A DNA stretch of 52,408 nt from RGIG6904 sp024680835 (GTDB taxonomy: Bacteria; Bacillota; Clostridia; Lachnospirales; Lachnospiraceae): positions 1-52,408 of the forward strand of contig JAILBP010000106.1 of NCBI GenBank assembly GCA_024680835.1, in the 5' to 3' direction. Under the pieces are notes generated by a model. It was not told the DNA's origin. It did not search any database and worked only from the letters and a program-made list of their open reading frames with translations. Shown piece after piece: positions 32,582 through 41,190 of the stretch (its first letter is position 1; each line of letters begins with the position of its first letter). The position numbers and the translations under genes are program-made.

Positions 32582-32676
32582 GCTATTCACAATCCGCGAA
32601 TCACCTTTTGTCAATTAAATCATATCATGGGAATTGAAAGGCCACCGGCTTGCCTGCGGATCCGGCTGTGAATAGC
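32582..32676 (+). repeat. 95-bp repeat element with inverted ends in the cbiK leader
   Basis: GCTATTCACA (32582-32591) and TGTGAATAGC (32667-32676) are perfect inverted ends. The inside has CCGC/GCGG complements and the GAATCACCTTTTG...ATTAAATC segment shared with 8372-8398. It lies between the riboswitch terminator and cbiK, a place where insertion does not break coding. Confidence 0.65.
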
Positions 32677-32699
32677 AAAACCCGTTATAGATAAAAAGC

Positions 32700-32734
32700 T
32701 TTGTCGGAGCCAAAGCGCAAATAACACCGACAAA
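32700..32734 (+). other. Stem-loop directly before the cbiK ribosome-binding site
   Basis: TTTGTCGG (32700-32707) and CCGACAAA (32727-32734) form a perfect 8-bp stem with a 19-nt loop, ending 6 bp before GGAGGA. It may modulate translation or bind a protein. Confidence 0.45.
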
Positions 32735-32750
32735 AGACATGGAGGAAGAA

Positions 32751-34085
32751 ATGAAAAAGAAGATTGTAGCAATGATGTTGGCAACGTGCATGTGTGCGGC
32801 TTGTGTTTCCGGATGCGGTAATACGGCAGCGAAACCTGACTCGGACACTGGGGTAGAAAAGACAGAGGATACGACTAAGGATTCGACTGAAGAAACCGCA
32901 GAAGAGATCACAGAAGAGGCAGATGACAATACTGCCAAGACTGCAGAGGATGAGGCTCAGGCACTGGCAGATGCCGAAAAGGCAGCTGCAGATGAAGCAG
33001 AGAATAAAGCAAATGAGGATAAGACAATGGCAGATGCAGCAGCAGTTCTTATAGATGCAATTTATGTTCAGGAGAGAACGGATACCACAGATGCTGACTG
33101 TGCAGCAGCAAAGGCAGCCTGGGATGCGCTCACCGATGAGCAGAAGGAGCTTGTGGAAGGTGAGAATGCGGATCCGGATTATTTTGGAAGAGATACGGGA
33201 GATGCCTCTTTGGATGATCCTGCAAACGAAGATGAGATAGGGGATAAAGAGATTCTGGTAGTAAGCTTTGGTACATCGTTTAATGAAAGCCGTGCAAAGG
33301 ATATAAGCGGCATCGAGAAAGCAATCGCAGCAGCTTATCCGGATTGGTCTGTCCGCAGGGCATTTACTGCTCAGATCATCATCAACCATGTTCAGGCGAG
33401 AGATGGGGAGTTCATCGACAATATGGATCAGGCTTTGGACCGTGCGGTAGCTAACGGTGTAAAGGAGCTTGTGATCCAGCCCACACATCTGATGCACGGC
33501 GCAGAGTATGATGAGATGGTGGAAACAGTAGAGGCCTATGCTGATAAATTTGATATGGTTTATATATCAGAGCCCCTTTTGGGTGAGGTAGGAGCAGACG
33601 CAGCCAGCGTCAACGATGATAAAAAGGATGTATGTGAGGCTGTTGTGGCACAGACTGTAGCAGATTCCTCATACGATAGTTTAGATGCAATGGATGAAGA
33701 TGGTACAGCTATCGTCTATATAGGACATGGTACGAGTCATACAGCGAAGGTAACATACTCACAGATGCAGACACAGATGGATGAGCTGGGATATGAAAAT
33801 GTTTTTGTGGGAACTGTAGAGGGTGAGCCGGAGGAGACGGCATGCGAAAATATTATAGATGCTGTTCACGAAGCAGGCTACACCAAGGTTATCATGAGAC
33901 CTCTCATGGTAGTGGCAGGCGATCATGCCAATAACGATATGGCCGGAGATGATGAGGATTCATGGAAGAGTCTCTTTGACGCATCCGGTTATTTTGAGGA
34001 GCTTACCATGCAGATTGCCGGTCTCGGCAGAATAGAAGATATTCAGGACAAGTATGTTCAGCATATAGCTGATGTTTTGAAGTAA
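32751..34085 (+). CDS. cbiK: Lipoprotein cobaltochelatase, CbiK-like
   Basis: CbiK inserts cobalt into sirohydrochlorin in the anaerobic B12 pathway. The C-terminal 280 residues have the family pattern: ILVVSFGTSFNESR (about 167-180), QPTHLMHGAEYDEM with the His residues (about 243-256), IVYIGHGTSHTAK (about 321-333) and MRPLMVVAGDHANNDM (about 382-397). In front lie a signal peptide with lipobox VSGC (Cys22) and an acidic, Ala/Glu-rich spacer of about 140 residues, absent from cytoplasmic CbiK. The protein should therefore be anchored outside the membrane. ATG 32751 follows GGAGG. Riboswitch control and the adjoining transporter suggest a role in extracytoplasmic cobalt or tetrapyrrole handling; that is inference. 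Confidence 0.85.
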   Translation: MKKKIVAMMLATCMCAACVSGCGNTAAKPDSDTGVEKTEDTTKDSTEETAEEITEEADDNTAKTAEDEAQALADAEKAAADEAENKANEDKTMADAAAVLIDAIYVQERTDTTDADCAAAKAAWDALTDEQKELVEGENADPDYFGRDTGDASLDDPANEDEIGDKEILVVSFGTSFNESRAKDISGIEKAIAAAYPDWSVRRAFTAQIIINHVQARDGEFIDNMDQALDRAVANGVKELVIQPTHLMHGAEYDEMVETVEAYADKFDMVYISEPLLGEVGADAASVNDDKKDVCEAVVAQTVADSSYDSLDAMDEDGTAIVYIGHGTSHTAKVTYSQMQTQMDELGYENVFVGTVEGEPEETACENIIDAVHEAGYTKVIMRPLMVVAGDHANNDMAGDDEDSWKSLFDASGYFEELTMQIAGLGRIEDIQDKYVQHIADVLK

Positions 34086-34104
34086 AAGAGGAAGACCGGG
34101 AATA

Positions 34105-35094
34105 ATGAAAAACAGATTTTTTTGCGCAATAGTGGCTGCGGTCTTATGTGCTCCTTTACTTTTCGGCTGTGGTTCCAATGCCGCATCGACAGGATCAGGT
34201 ATAACAGATCAGGCACAGTTGACCGGGCAGGACGGTGATCAGGCTGATACGGCTGATGAAAAGACCGGAAAAACCGGAGAGACTGAAGAAGCGAAAAAAG
34301 ATTCCGTTCACGATGATCAGGAAAATGACAGTGCAGAAGTAAACGGATCCATAGATGAAGATACCGAAAATACAGACGCTGCGCCCATAGAAGACGGAGT
34401 ATATCTTGCAAGTTTTGACACGGACAGTTCAATGTTCCATGTTAATGAAGTCTGGAAGGGCAAGGGTATACTGACAGCCAAAAACGGTAAAATGACCATC
34501 CACATCGTAATGCCATCGGAGAACACGGTCAATCTTTTCTACGGTCTTTCGGAAGATGCCATGAAAGATGGCGCAAAGCTCATAGACCCAACCGAGGAGG
34601 AAGTGACATACGATGACGGCTACACTGAAACGGTATATGCGTATGATGTGCCTGTTCCCTACCTTGATGAGGAATATGACGTCGCCCTCATAGGGAAAAA
34701 AGGTGTGTGGTACGATCACAAGGTTACCGTATCGGATGTTGAACCATGGGGAGATCCGGAAGTAACCGATGAAATTACCGGAGATCAAAATGCCGCAAAC
34801 GACGTTAAGACTGCGGAAGTTACGCTCACAGGAGGCAGCGGCAGGGCAACTGTCGCTTCTCCTGCAAAGATAAAGACAGAAGATGGTAAGACGATCGCTG
34901 TCATAGAGTGGAGCAGCCCGTATTATGACTATATGATAGTGGACGGCGTGAAATACGAGCCGGTCAATACGGAAGGCAACTCCGTGTTCGAGATACCGAT
35001 TACAGGGTTTAACGAGGATATCACGGTGATCGCCGATACCACAGCCATGAGCAAGCCCCACGAGATCGAATACGTACTGAACTTCAAACAATAA
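34105..35094 (+). CDS. Lipoprotein with possible NEAT-like ligand-binding domain
   Basis: The 329-residue protein has a signal peptide with lipobox LFGC (Cys22), an acidic linker (about 25-95) and a beta-rich domain (about 96-215; DGVYLASFDTDSSMFHVNEV, then GKMTIHIVMPS and YAYDVPVPYLDEEYDVALIGKK). The strand pattern resembles NEAT-type haem-binding domains, though no classic motif is clear. A second beta domain (about 240-329) has DYMIVDGVKYEPV. It is 19 bp after CbiK with no terminator in between, so the two are co-transcribed. Binding of corrinoid, haem or metal before hand-over to BtuF is a reasonable guess. Confidence 0.55.
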   Translation: MKNRFFCAIVAAVLCAPLLFGCGSNAASTGSGITDQAQLTGQDGDQADTADEKTGKTGETEEAKKDSVHDDQENDSAEVNGSIDEDTENTDAAPIEDGVYLASFDTDSSMFHVNEVWKGKGILTAKNGKMTIHIVMPSENTVNLFYGLSEDAMKDGAKLIDPTEEEVTYDDGYTETVYAYDVPVPYLDEEYDVALIGKKGVWYDHKVTVSDVEPWGDPEVTDEITGDQNAANDVKTAEVTLTGGSGRATVASPAKIKTEDGKTIAVIEWSSPYYDYMIVDGVKYEPVNTEGNSVFEIPITGFNEDITVIADTTAMSKPHEIEYVLNFKQ

Positions 35095-35106
35095 CTTTAC
35101 AATTTT

Positions 35107-35134
35107 AGCCCACAGTCTGATCTGATTGTGGGCT
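35107..35134 (+). other. Hairpin between the lipoprotein gene and btuF
   Basis: AGCCCACA (35107-35114) pairs with TGTGGGCT (35127-35134) over 8 bp. It is not followed by a T run on the plus strand. It covers part of the weak ribosome-binding region (GGGCTGG) of the next gene and may damp its translation. Confidence 0.5.
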
Positions 35135-35148
35135 GGTTTGATATTATC

Positions 35149-36312
35149 ATGAAAAATATTACTGCACTGAAAAAAACAGCTTATGGCCTGATCCTGTACA
35201 TGTTTTGCTTGATCCTGTGCTCATGCGCCGGTGAGAATGCCGGAAAAGATACTGAAGAGACGGGGAGGGATGTTTCGCTAAAATACGCAACCCAGTTTGA
35301 AATAACACATTACGAAAACGGATATAAGCTGATACATATTTCGGATGGCTCGGATTATGTAGTGGTGCCGCCGGGAAAAGAAGATGACAACCTTGGTGTA
35401 AGCGGCGCCGTGATAATACATGAGGCACCCGAAAACATATATCTTGCGGCTTCTTCTGCCATGGATCTTTTCGTGAAATTGGATGCTCTGGATAACATAG
35501 GTACATGCTCCACAGCCGCTTCGGATTACACCATAGAGGAGGCCAGGGAAAAGATAGAGTCAGATGAGATCAGGTATATAGGCAAATACAGATCTCCGGA
35601 TTATGAGATCTTGCTGGAATCGGAATGTGATCTGGCCATCGAGTCCACTATGATAACACATTCGCCGGAGATCAAAGAAGAGATTGAAAGGCTGGGAATA
35701 CCGGTTCTGACGGAGAGATCAAGCTATGAAAAGCATCCACTGGGAAGACTTGAGTGGATAAAGCTTTACGGCGCCATACTGGGAAAAGAGGAAGAGGCCG
35801 AAGCCTTTTTTGACCGTGAAGAAGAAAAGGTATTGAAGGTGCTGGAAGAGCTTGACGAGCAGAAGGACACGGGATACAGCAGTCCCAAGGTGGCTTTTTT
35901 CTATGTTTCGCCCAACGGATATATCAATATCAGAAAGCCCGGTGACTATGTGTCCACGATGATAGAGATGGCTGGTGGAAGCTACGTGTTCGACGGTGTG
36001 ACGGATGAAAGCGGTAACGCCCTCTCCACCATGAATCTGGACTGGGAAGAGTTTTATGAAAAGGCCGTGGAGGCGGATATTTTGATATACAGCGGCACAA
36101 TAGACGGCGGTATTGAAAGCAGAGGAGAACTCATAGACAAAAATGAGCTCTTCAATGATTTTAAGGCGGTAAAAACAGGAAATGTTTTCTGTTCGAATTC
36201 AGATATGTTCCAGTGTACAAGTCTCGTGGCGGACATGATAGTCGAGCTTCATGATATTATAAATGACAATGATACGGATGATCTCAGGTTCATAAAAAAG
36301 CTTAAGGACTGA
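35149..36312 (+). CDS. ABC transporter substrate-binding lipoprotein, BtuF/FecB-like
   Basis: The 387-residue protein binds its ligand outside the membrane and hands it to the BtuC/BtuD pair encoded next. It has a signal peptide with lipobox LCSC (Cys26), and the periplasmic-binding fold of the vitamin B12/siderophore class: IYLAASSAMDLFVKLDALDNIG, YKYRSPDYEILLESECDLAI-type blocks in the first lobe, a long connecting helix (EEAEAFFDREEEKVLKVLEEL) and a second lobe (KVAFFYVSPNGYINIRKPGDY). The ATG at 35149 is preferred to an upstream GTG because of the signal peptide. Corrinoid as ligand follows from context. Confidence 0.85.
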   Translation: MKNITALKKTAYGLILYMFCLILCSCAGENAGKDTEETGRDVSLKYATQFEITHYENGYKLIHISDGSDYVVVPPGKEDDNLGVSGAVIIHEAPENIYLAASSAMDLFVKLDALDNIGTCSTAASDYTIEEAREKIESDEIRYIGKYRSPDYEILLESECDLAIESTMITHSPEIKEEIERLGIPVLTERSSYEKHPLGRLEWIKLYGAILGKEEEAEAFFDREEEKVLKVLEELDEQKDTGYSSPKVAFFYVSPNGYINIRKPGDYVSTMIEMAGGSYVFDGVTDESGNALSTMNLDWEEFYEKAVEADILIYSGTIDGGIESRGELIDKNELFNDFKAVKTGNVFCSNSDMFQCTSLVADMIVELHDIINDNDTDDLRFIKKLKD

Positions 36313-36313
36313 T

Positions 36314-37324
36314 ATGAAAAAAAATACAAGATACATTTTGATATTCGTTAGTATAATACTGATCCTGATATTTTTGATCATCATTAATATAATGACAGGC
36401 AGTGTAAGTCTGGGCGCTGGGGATATTTTCAGGTTGCTTGCCGGCGGTCACGCAGAGGGGATAAGTGAAAAGATCATAATGGATATCCGGTTACCCAGGA
36501 TAGTGGAAGCTGCATTTTTAGGCGGAGCGCTTGCTCTGTCCGGGTATCTGTTGCAGACGTTTTTTCTGAATCCCATTGCCGGTCCTTATATTCTGGGAAT
36601 CTCCTCGGGAGGGAAACTGGCGGTGGCGCTTTTGATGGTGGGATCCTTACAGCAGGGGTTTGCCATAAATTCCCTCATGATGGTGGGGGCGGCTTTTGCA
36701 GGCGCACTTGTGGCAACTGCGTTCGTGCTGATGATATCCGTCAGGGTGAGATCCATGTCAATCCTCATCGTCTGCGGAGTGATGGTGGGTTATATCTGTT
36801 CATCGGTTACAGAGTTCATAGTGACCTTTGCGGATGATTCCAATATAGTAAACCTTCACAACTGGTCCATGGGAACCTTCGCATCGGCGGGATGGAAGGA
36901 TGCCTATGTATATATCCCCACAGTACTCATGTGTATCGCAGCCGCCATGTTCTTATCCAAGACGATAGAGGCTAATCTGTTCGGTGAGAGTTACGCCGGA
37001 AGTCTTGGCATAAATGTAAAGAGATTTCGCATAGCACTCATCATATTATCCGGGCTTTTGTCCGCAACGGTTACGGCTTTTGCGGGACCTGTATCTTTTG
37101 TGGGAATAGCTATGCCACATGTTGCAAGGAGTATTCTGAAGACCGAGAGACCGGTCATCATCATACCGGCCTCTGTCTTATTGGGGGCGGCGTTTTGTCT
37201 GTTTTGTGATCTGCTGGCCAGAAGCATCTTCTCTCCGGTGGAACTCAGCATCAGCGCTGTGACGGCAGTATTTGGCGCTCCTATAGTGATATATATGATG
37301 ATTGAGAGGAGAACGCATGTCTGA
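36314..37324 (+). CDS. btuC: ABC transporter permease, FecCD/BtuC family
   Basis: The 336-residue protein is a membrane channel of about ten helices for B12 or iron-chelate uptake. Family signatures include IRLPRIVEAAFLGGALALSG (about 58-77), FLNPIAGPYILGISSGG (about 85-101), GITMPHVAR-like GIAMPHVARS (about 258) and the final helix. Its start is 1 bp after the btuF stop and its end overlaps the ATPase gene by 8 bp, so the three parts are coupled. The operon and riboswitch point to corrinoid uptake. Confidence 0.92.
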   Translation: MKKNTRYILIFVSIILILIFLIIINIMTGSVSLGAGDIFRLLAGGHAEGISEKIIMDIRLPRIVEAAFLGGALALSGYLLQTFFLNPIAGPYILGISSGGKLAVALLMVGSLQQGFAINSLMMVGAAFAGALVATAFVLMISVRVRSMSILIVCGVMVGYICSSVTEFIVTFADDSNIVNLHNWSMGTFASAGWKDAYVYIPTVLMCIAAAMFLSKTIEANLFGESYAGSLGINVKRFRIALIILSGLLSATVTAFAGPVSFVGIAMPHVARSILKTERPVIIIPASVLLGAAFCLFCDLLARSIFSPVELSISAVTAVFGAPIVIYMMIERRTHV

Positions 37325-38069
37325 GATTCTATTTGACAATGTAAGCGTCGGATACGGACATAAACGTGTGGCCTCTGACTTGAGTTTCAGTGTGGAAAAA
37401 GCAGAGATCACGGCGCTTATCGGACCTAACGGAGCGGGAAAAACCACAATTTTAAAAACTGCTTCCGGGCTTATAGATGCATTGGGCGGAGAGGTTTATA
37501 TAAAAGACAGACCGATCAGTCAATTCTCGCGCAATGAGCTGTACAGTCTCATCTCTGTTATGATGACCGAGAGAGTCAGAACCGGATATATGAGCAGCCA
37601 TGATGTGGTAAGAGTTGGCAGATACAGGCATTCCGGAGTGTTCGGGGGATTGTCTGCGGAAGATAAAAGGGCTATCAGGGAGAGTATGGATCTGATCGGG
37701 GTGTGGGAGCTTCGGGACGAGGATTACAACAAACTGAGTGACGGTCAGAAACAGCGTGTTCTGCTGGCGAGAGCCATTGTGTCAGAGCCTGGGATCCTGA
37801 TAATGGACGAACCCGCAAGTTTTTTGGATATGGGCAGGAAGATCGAGTTTTTTGATGCGCTGTCGGAACTTGTAAAAAATAAAGGAATAACAGTACTGAT
37901 ATCCATGCATGAAACAGAGATGGTAAAAAAGGTCGCAGACCGGGTCATATGTATTTCGCAGGAAGGCAGGACTGACAGGATAGGAACACCCGGGGATATA
38001 CTCACAACAGATTACATGGAAAAGCTGTACAGGATAAAAGACGGAAGATATGAAGAATATTATGGATAA
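37317..38069 (+). CDS. btuD: ABC transporter ATP-binding protein, BtuD-like
   Basis: The 250-residue protein drives the BtuC permease. Walker A GPNGAGKTT lies at residues 36-44, the ABC signature reads LSDGQKQRVLLARA (about 137-150, with D in place of G in LSGGQ), Walker B is ILIMDEPASFLD (about 159-170), and the H-loop is SMHE. ATG 37317 follows GAGGAG inside the btuC end. The last codons overlap the cobyric acid synthase start. Confidence 0.93.
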   Translation: MSEILFDNVSVGYGHKRVASDLSFSVEKAEITALIGPNGAGKTTILKTASGLIDALGGEVYIKDRPISQFSRNELYSLISVMMTERVRTGYMSSHDVVRVGRYRHSGVFGGLSAEDKRAIRESMDLIGVWELRDEDYNKLSDGQKQRVLLARAIVSEPGILIMDEPASFLDMGRKIEFFDALSELVKNKGITVLISMHETEMVKKVADRVICISQEGRTDRIGTPGDILTTDYMEKLYRIKDGRYEEYYG

Positions 38070-39558
38070 AAAAACCTCATACATAATGGTTCAGGGCACC
38101 ATGTCAAATGCCGGAAAAAGCCTTGTGGCTGCAGGGCTTTGCAGGGTTTTCAGACAGGACGGATTCAAGGTCTGTCCCTTCAAGTCACAGAACATGGCTC
38201 TGAATTCCTATGTGACGGAAGATGGTCTGGAGATGGGGCGTGCACAGGTCATGCAGGCGGAAGCCGCAGGTGTAAAGCCATCTGTGTATATGAACCCGAT
38301 CCTGTTAAAACCCACAGGCAATATGACAAGCCAGGTCATAGTGAACGGAAAGGTTCATGCCGACATGAGCGCAAAGGACTATTTTGCATACAAGAAAAGG
38401 CTTTTGCCTGATATACAAAACGCACTGGATAAGCTGGGGGAGGAATACGATATCATAGTCATCGAGGGCGCGGGATCACCTGCAGAGATCAACCTTAAGG
38501 AAAATGATATTGTAAATATGGGCATTGCAAAACTTACCGGCTCTCCTGTGATCCTGGTGGGAGATATAGACAGGGGAGGCGTGTTTGCCCAGTTATACGG
38601 CACGGTGGCTCTTTTGGATGAGGATGAAAAAAAGTTGATCAAAGGTCTTGTCATCAATAAATTCAGGGGGGATAAGACGATCCTGGATCCCGGTATAGAT
38701 CAGATAGAGAGTCTGATGAACATTCCCGTGTGCGGCTGTTTGCCCTATATGGATATAAGACTGGATGATGAGGATTCTCTTGCGGAACGGCTGAATAACA
38801 AACAGAGAAAGGACATTGATATCGCAGTCGTAAAAGTGAGTCACATATCCAATTTTACGGATTTCAATGTTTTTGACGAATATGATGATGTGAGCGTGAG
38901 ATATGTAAAAGATTCGGAAGATATCGAAGGTGCTGATCTTCTGATAATACCGGGCTCCAAGAACACAATAGCCGACATGAGGGCTCTGAAGGGCAGTGGC
39001 ATGGCTGCGGCGATACGTTTCTTTGCGGAAAGCGGAAAACCCGTCATCGGAATCTGCGGGGGATTACAGATGCTGGGGGAAAAGATAGAGGATGAAGCCG
39101 GAGCTGAGGGCGGCGGTGAGACAGAGGGACTTAATTTGCTGCCCATAGTGACATCGATCACTGCGCAAAAAAAGAGAATCCTGTGTAAAGGCAGATTTGG
39201 AAATATCAAAGGAGTATTCGGGTCTTTATCGGGACTGGCTTACAGCGGTTATGAGATACATATGGGTAACAGCAGGGCTGTAAGCGGCGGTGTGACTGAG
39301 TTTACGGCATCAGGCACAGGCTTTTGCACAGGCAGTGTATACGGCACTTATGTACATGGGATCTTTGACGAGGACGGCGTGAGCGACGGGATCGTATCAG
39401 CATTATGTAAGGCAAAGGGACTGGAATTCAGGAAAAAGAATAAAGATTACAGATCCTTCAAGGAAAGCCAGTATGACAAGCTGGCGGATATGATAAGAGA
39501 ATATATGGATATGGATGCCATATACAGGATGATGGGACTTGAGAATGGAAATATATAA
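38062..39558 (+). CDS. cbiP: Adenosylcobyric acid synthase
   Basis: It amidates the b, d, e and g side chains of adenosylcobyrinic a,c-diamide with glutamine and ATP. The 498-residue protein has the ATP-binding loop QGTMSNAGKS (about 10-19), KSQNMALNS (about 42-50) and the glutamine amidotransferase domain with IGICGGLQMLG (Cys near 332) and YVHGIFDE (His near 431). An alternative ATG at 38050 adds four residues; the one at 38062 overlaps the btuD stop in ATGGATAA. The length fits the family. It is the first biosynthetic enzyme gene after the transporter. Confidence 0.95.
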   Translation: MDKKTSYIMVQGTMSNAGKSLVAAGLCRVFRQDGFKVCPFKSQNMALNSYVTEDGLEMGRAQVMQAEAAGVKPSVYMNPILLKPTGNMTSQVIVNGKVHADMSAKDYFAYKKRLLPDIQNALDKLGEEYDIIVIEGAGSPAEINLKENDIVNMGIAKLTGSPVILVGDIDRGGVFAQLYGTVALLDEDEKKLIKGLVINKFRGDKTILDPGIDQIESLMNIPVCGCLPYMDIRLDDEDSLAERLNNKQRKDIDIAVVKVSHISNFTDFNVFDEYDDVSVRYVKDSEDIEGADLLIIPGSKNTIADMRALKGSGMAAAIRFFAESGKPVIGICGGLQMLGEKIEDEAGAEGGGETEGLNLLPIVTSITAQKKRILCKGRFGNIKGVFGSLSGLAYSGYEIHMGNSRAVSGGVTEFTASGTGFCTGSVYGTYVHGIFDEDGVSDGIVSALCKAKGLEFRKKNKDYRSFKESQYDKLADMIREYMDMDAIYRMMGLENGNI

Positions 39559-40576
39559 AGCAGTAAAAAGAAGATGGGATTCTATCGCAAAGCCCATAGA
39601 TGGTCTGGGAGATTTTGAGGATATCATATGTAAGATCGGATCTGTACGGAAAACAGACAGACCTTCCATAGACCGGAAGGTGCTGGTGATAATGTGTGCA
39701 GACAACGGCATAGTGGAGGAGGGGGTTTCCCAGTGCGGTTTCGAGGTCACATTTCAGGTTGCGTCCGCATTGGGGGCAGGAACTTCCACTGCAAATGTCA
39801 TGGCTGCAGAAGCGGGAGTTACGTGTATCCCTGTTGATATCGGTATAGATCATGAGGGAGAGATACCCGGTGTCAGGAATATGAAGATCAGACGTGGAAC
39901 CCGGGATTTTCTGGAGGAGAGAGCCCTCACGGAAGAAGAAGCAAGTCTTGCCATTGATACGGGTAAAAGGATAGTCACTGAACTTGCAAAAGATGGATGT
40001 GATATCATAGCAACAGGTGAGATGGGGATAGGTAACACCACCACTGCAACAGCGCTTTTATGTCTTATCAAGGGTTCAGACCCCGGTGCGCTCACAGGAA
40101 GAGGTGCCGGTCTTTCGGACGAAAAGCTTAAGACTAAGATCTCGGTAGTGAAACGCGCTGTGGAGTTGTACTCGGTAGATTCATCAGATATCACTAAAGA
40201 GCTGGCACTAAAATATCTTTGTGATATCGGAGGCCTGGACATAGCCGCAATGTGCGGCATGTATATGGGCGGGATGGAATGCGGTATCCCTGTGGTGATC
40301 GACGGATTGATCTCGGCAGTAGCAGCGCTTCTGGCAGATATCATATGTCCGGGATGCAGGAAGATCATGATACCTTCCCACAGCGGCAGGGAGACAGGCC
40401 TCAGACTCGTGCTGGATGAACTGGGGCTTAAGCCCTTCATCAACGGAAATATGGCCCTTGGAGAGGGAACCGGAGCCATAATGATGCTTAAGCTGTTGGA
40501 CAGTGCCATGTATCTGTACGATCACGGCGCGGTTTTTGAGGATAACGGCATAAAGGAGTATGAGCGCTATAAATGA
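39545..40576 (+). CDS. cobT: Nicotinate-nucleotide:dimethylbenzimidazole phosphoribosyltransferase
   Basis: It makes the alpha-ribazole phosphate part of the lower ligand. The 343-residue protein has the usual PIDGLGDFE (about 18-26), CADNGIVEEGVSQ (about 51-63), GEMGIGNTTTA (about 159-169), TGRGAGL (about 183-189), and C-terminal PSHSGRE (about 277) and GEGTGA (about 303), as in CobT with the catalytic Glu. ATG 39545 lies inside the end of cbiP; the TTG at 39539 is less likely. The stop overlaps cobU by 4 bp. Confidence 0.95.
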   Translation: MEIYKAVKRRWDSIAKPIDGLGDFEDIICKIGSVRKTDRPSIDRKVLVIMCADNGIVEEGVSQCGFEVTFQVASALGAGTSTANVMAAEAGVTCIPVDIGIDHEGEIPGVRNMKIRRGTRDFLEERALTEEEASLAIDTGKRIVTELAKDGCDIIATGEMGIGNTTTATALLCLIKGSDPGALTGRGAGLSDEKLKTKISVVKRAVELYSVDSSDITKELALKYLCDIGGLDIAAMCGMYMGGMECGIPVVIDGLISAVAALLADIICPGCRKIMIPSHSGRETGLRLVLDELGLKPFINGNMALGEGTGAIMMLKLLDSAMYLYDHGAVFEDNGIKEYERYK

Positions 40577-41190
40577 CAATATTGGTAATAGGAAGACCGG
40601 ACAGCGGTAAGTCAGAGAAAGCGGAACAGCTGGCGATGAAGCTTTCAGATAAAAGGGTATATCTTGCCACCATGATCCCCTACGGCGAAGAAGGAACGGA
40701 GCGGGTGCGAAAACACAGGCTGTTAAGGGAAGGCAAGGGTTTTGTGACTGTTGAAAAGCCGAAAGATATCGCAGAGATAGTAGACGACGAAGGAAATATA
40801 ACAGTAAAAGGACGGGCTTTTATGCCGGAACAGGAAAATGGGGCATATCCCGGTACTGCTCAGGACAGGATAAAGGCCTCCTCAGCTGTGGTACTGTTGG
40901 AGTGTGTTTCAAATCTCTGTGCAAACGAGATGTTTGAGGTTTCGCGTGACAGTGGTCTTATATCGTCAGAAGCAGTAGTCAGTAAGGTGACAGGGGATGT
41001 CCGTATACTGAAAGACAAGGTGAAAGATCTGGTCATCGTCACAAATGAATTTGAGACAGAAGAGGGATTTGATGAGGAGACCGTGAGGTATGTAAATGTC
41101 GTCAGAGAAGTCAACCTCCGACTGAAGAAATTATCTGACAGGATTTATGATATAACTGAAGGAACATGGAAGATATATGAAGATCATTAA
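40573..41190 (+). CDS. cobU: Adenosylcobinamide kinase/guanylyltransferase
   Basis: It phosphorylates adenosylcobinamide and adds GMP. The 205-residue protein has the P-loop GRPDSGKS (7-14) and the guanylylation-site region ERVRKHRLLR with the His at 48. VLLECVSNLCANEMF replaces the usual DCLTLWLTN block and there is a short insert before it, so the sequence is less conserved than usual. ATG 40573 overlaps the cobT stop (ATGA). The end overlaps cobS by 14 bp. Confidence 0.82.
   Translation: MTILVIGRPDSGKSEKAEQLAMKLSDKRVYLATMIPYGEEGTERVRKHRLLREGKGFVTVEKPKDIAEIVDDEGNITVKGRAFMPEQENGAYPGTAQDRIKASSAVVLLECVSNLCANEMFEVSRDSGLISSEAVVSKVTGDVRILKDKVKDLVIVTNEFETEEGFDEETVRYVNVVREVNLRLKKLSDRIYDITEGTWKIYEDH

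Noticed and set aside
32685..33497. 270-codon Cys-rich frame on the minus strand
   Set aside because: Antisense shadow of the cbiK gene; composition mirrors its acidic spacer.
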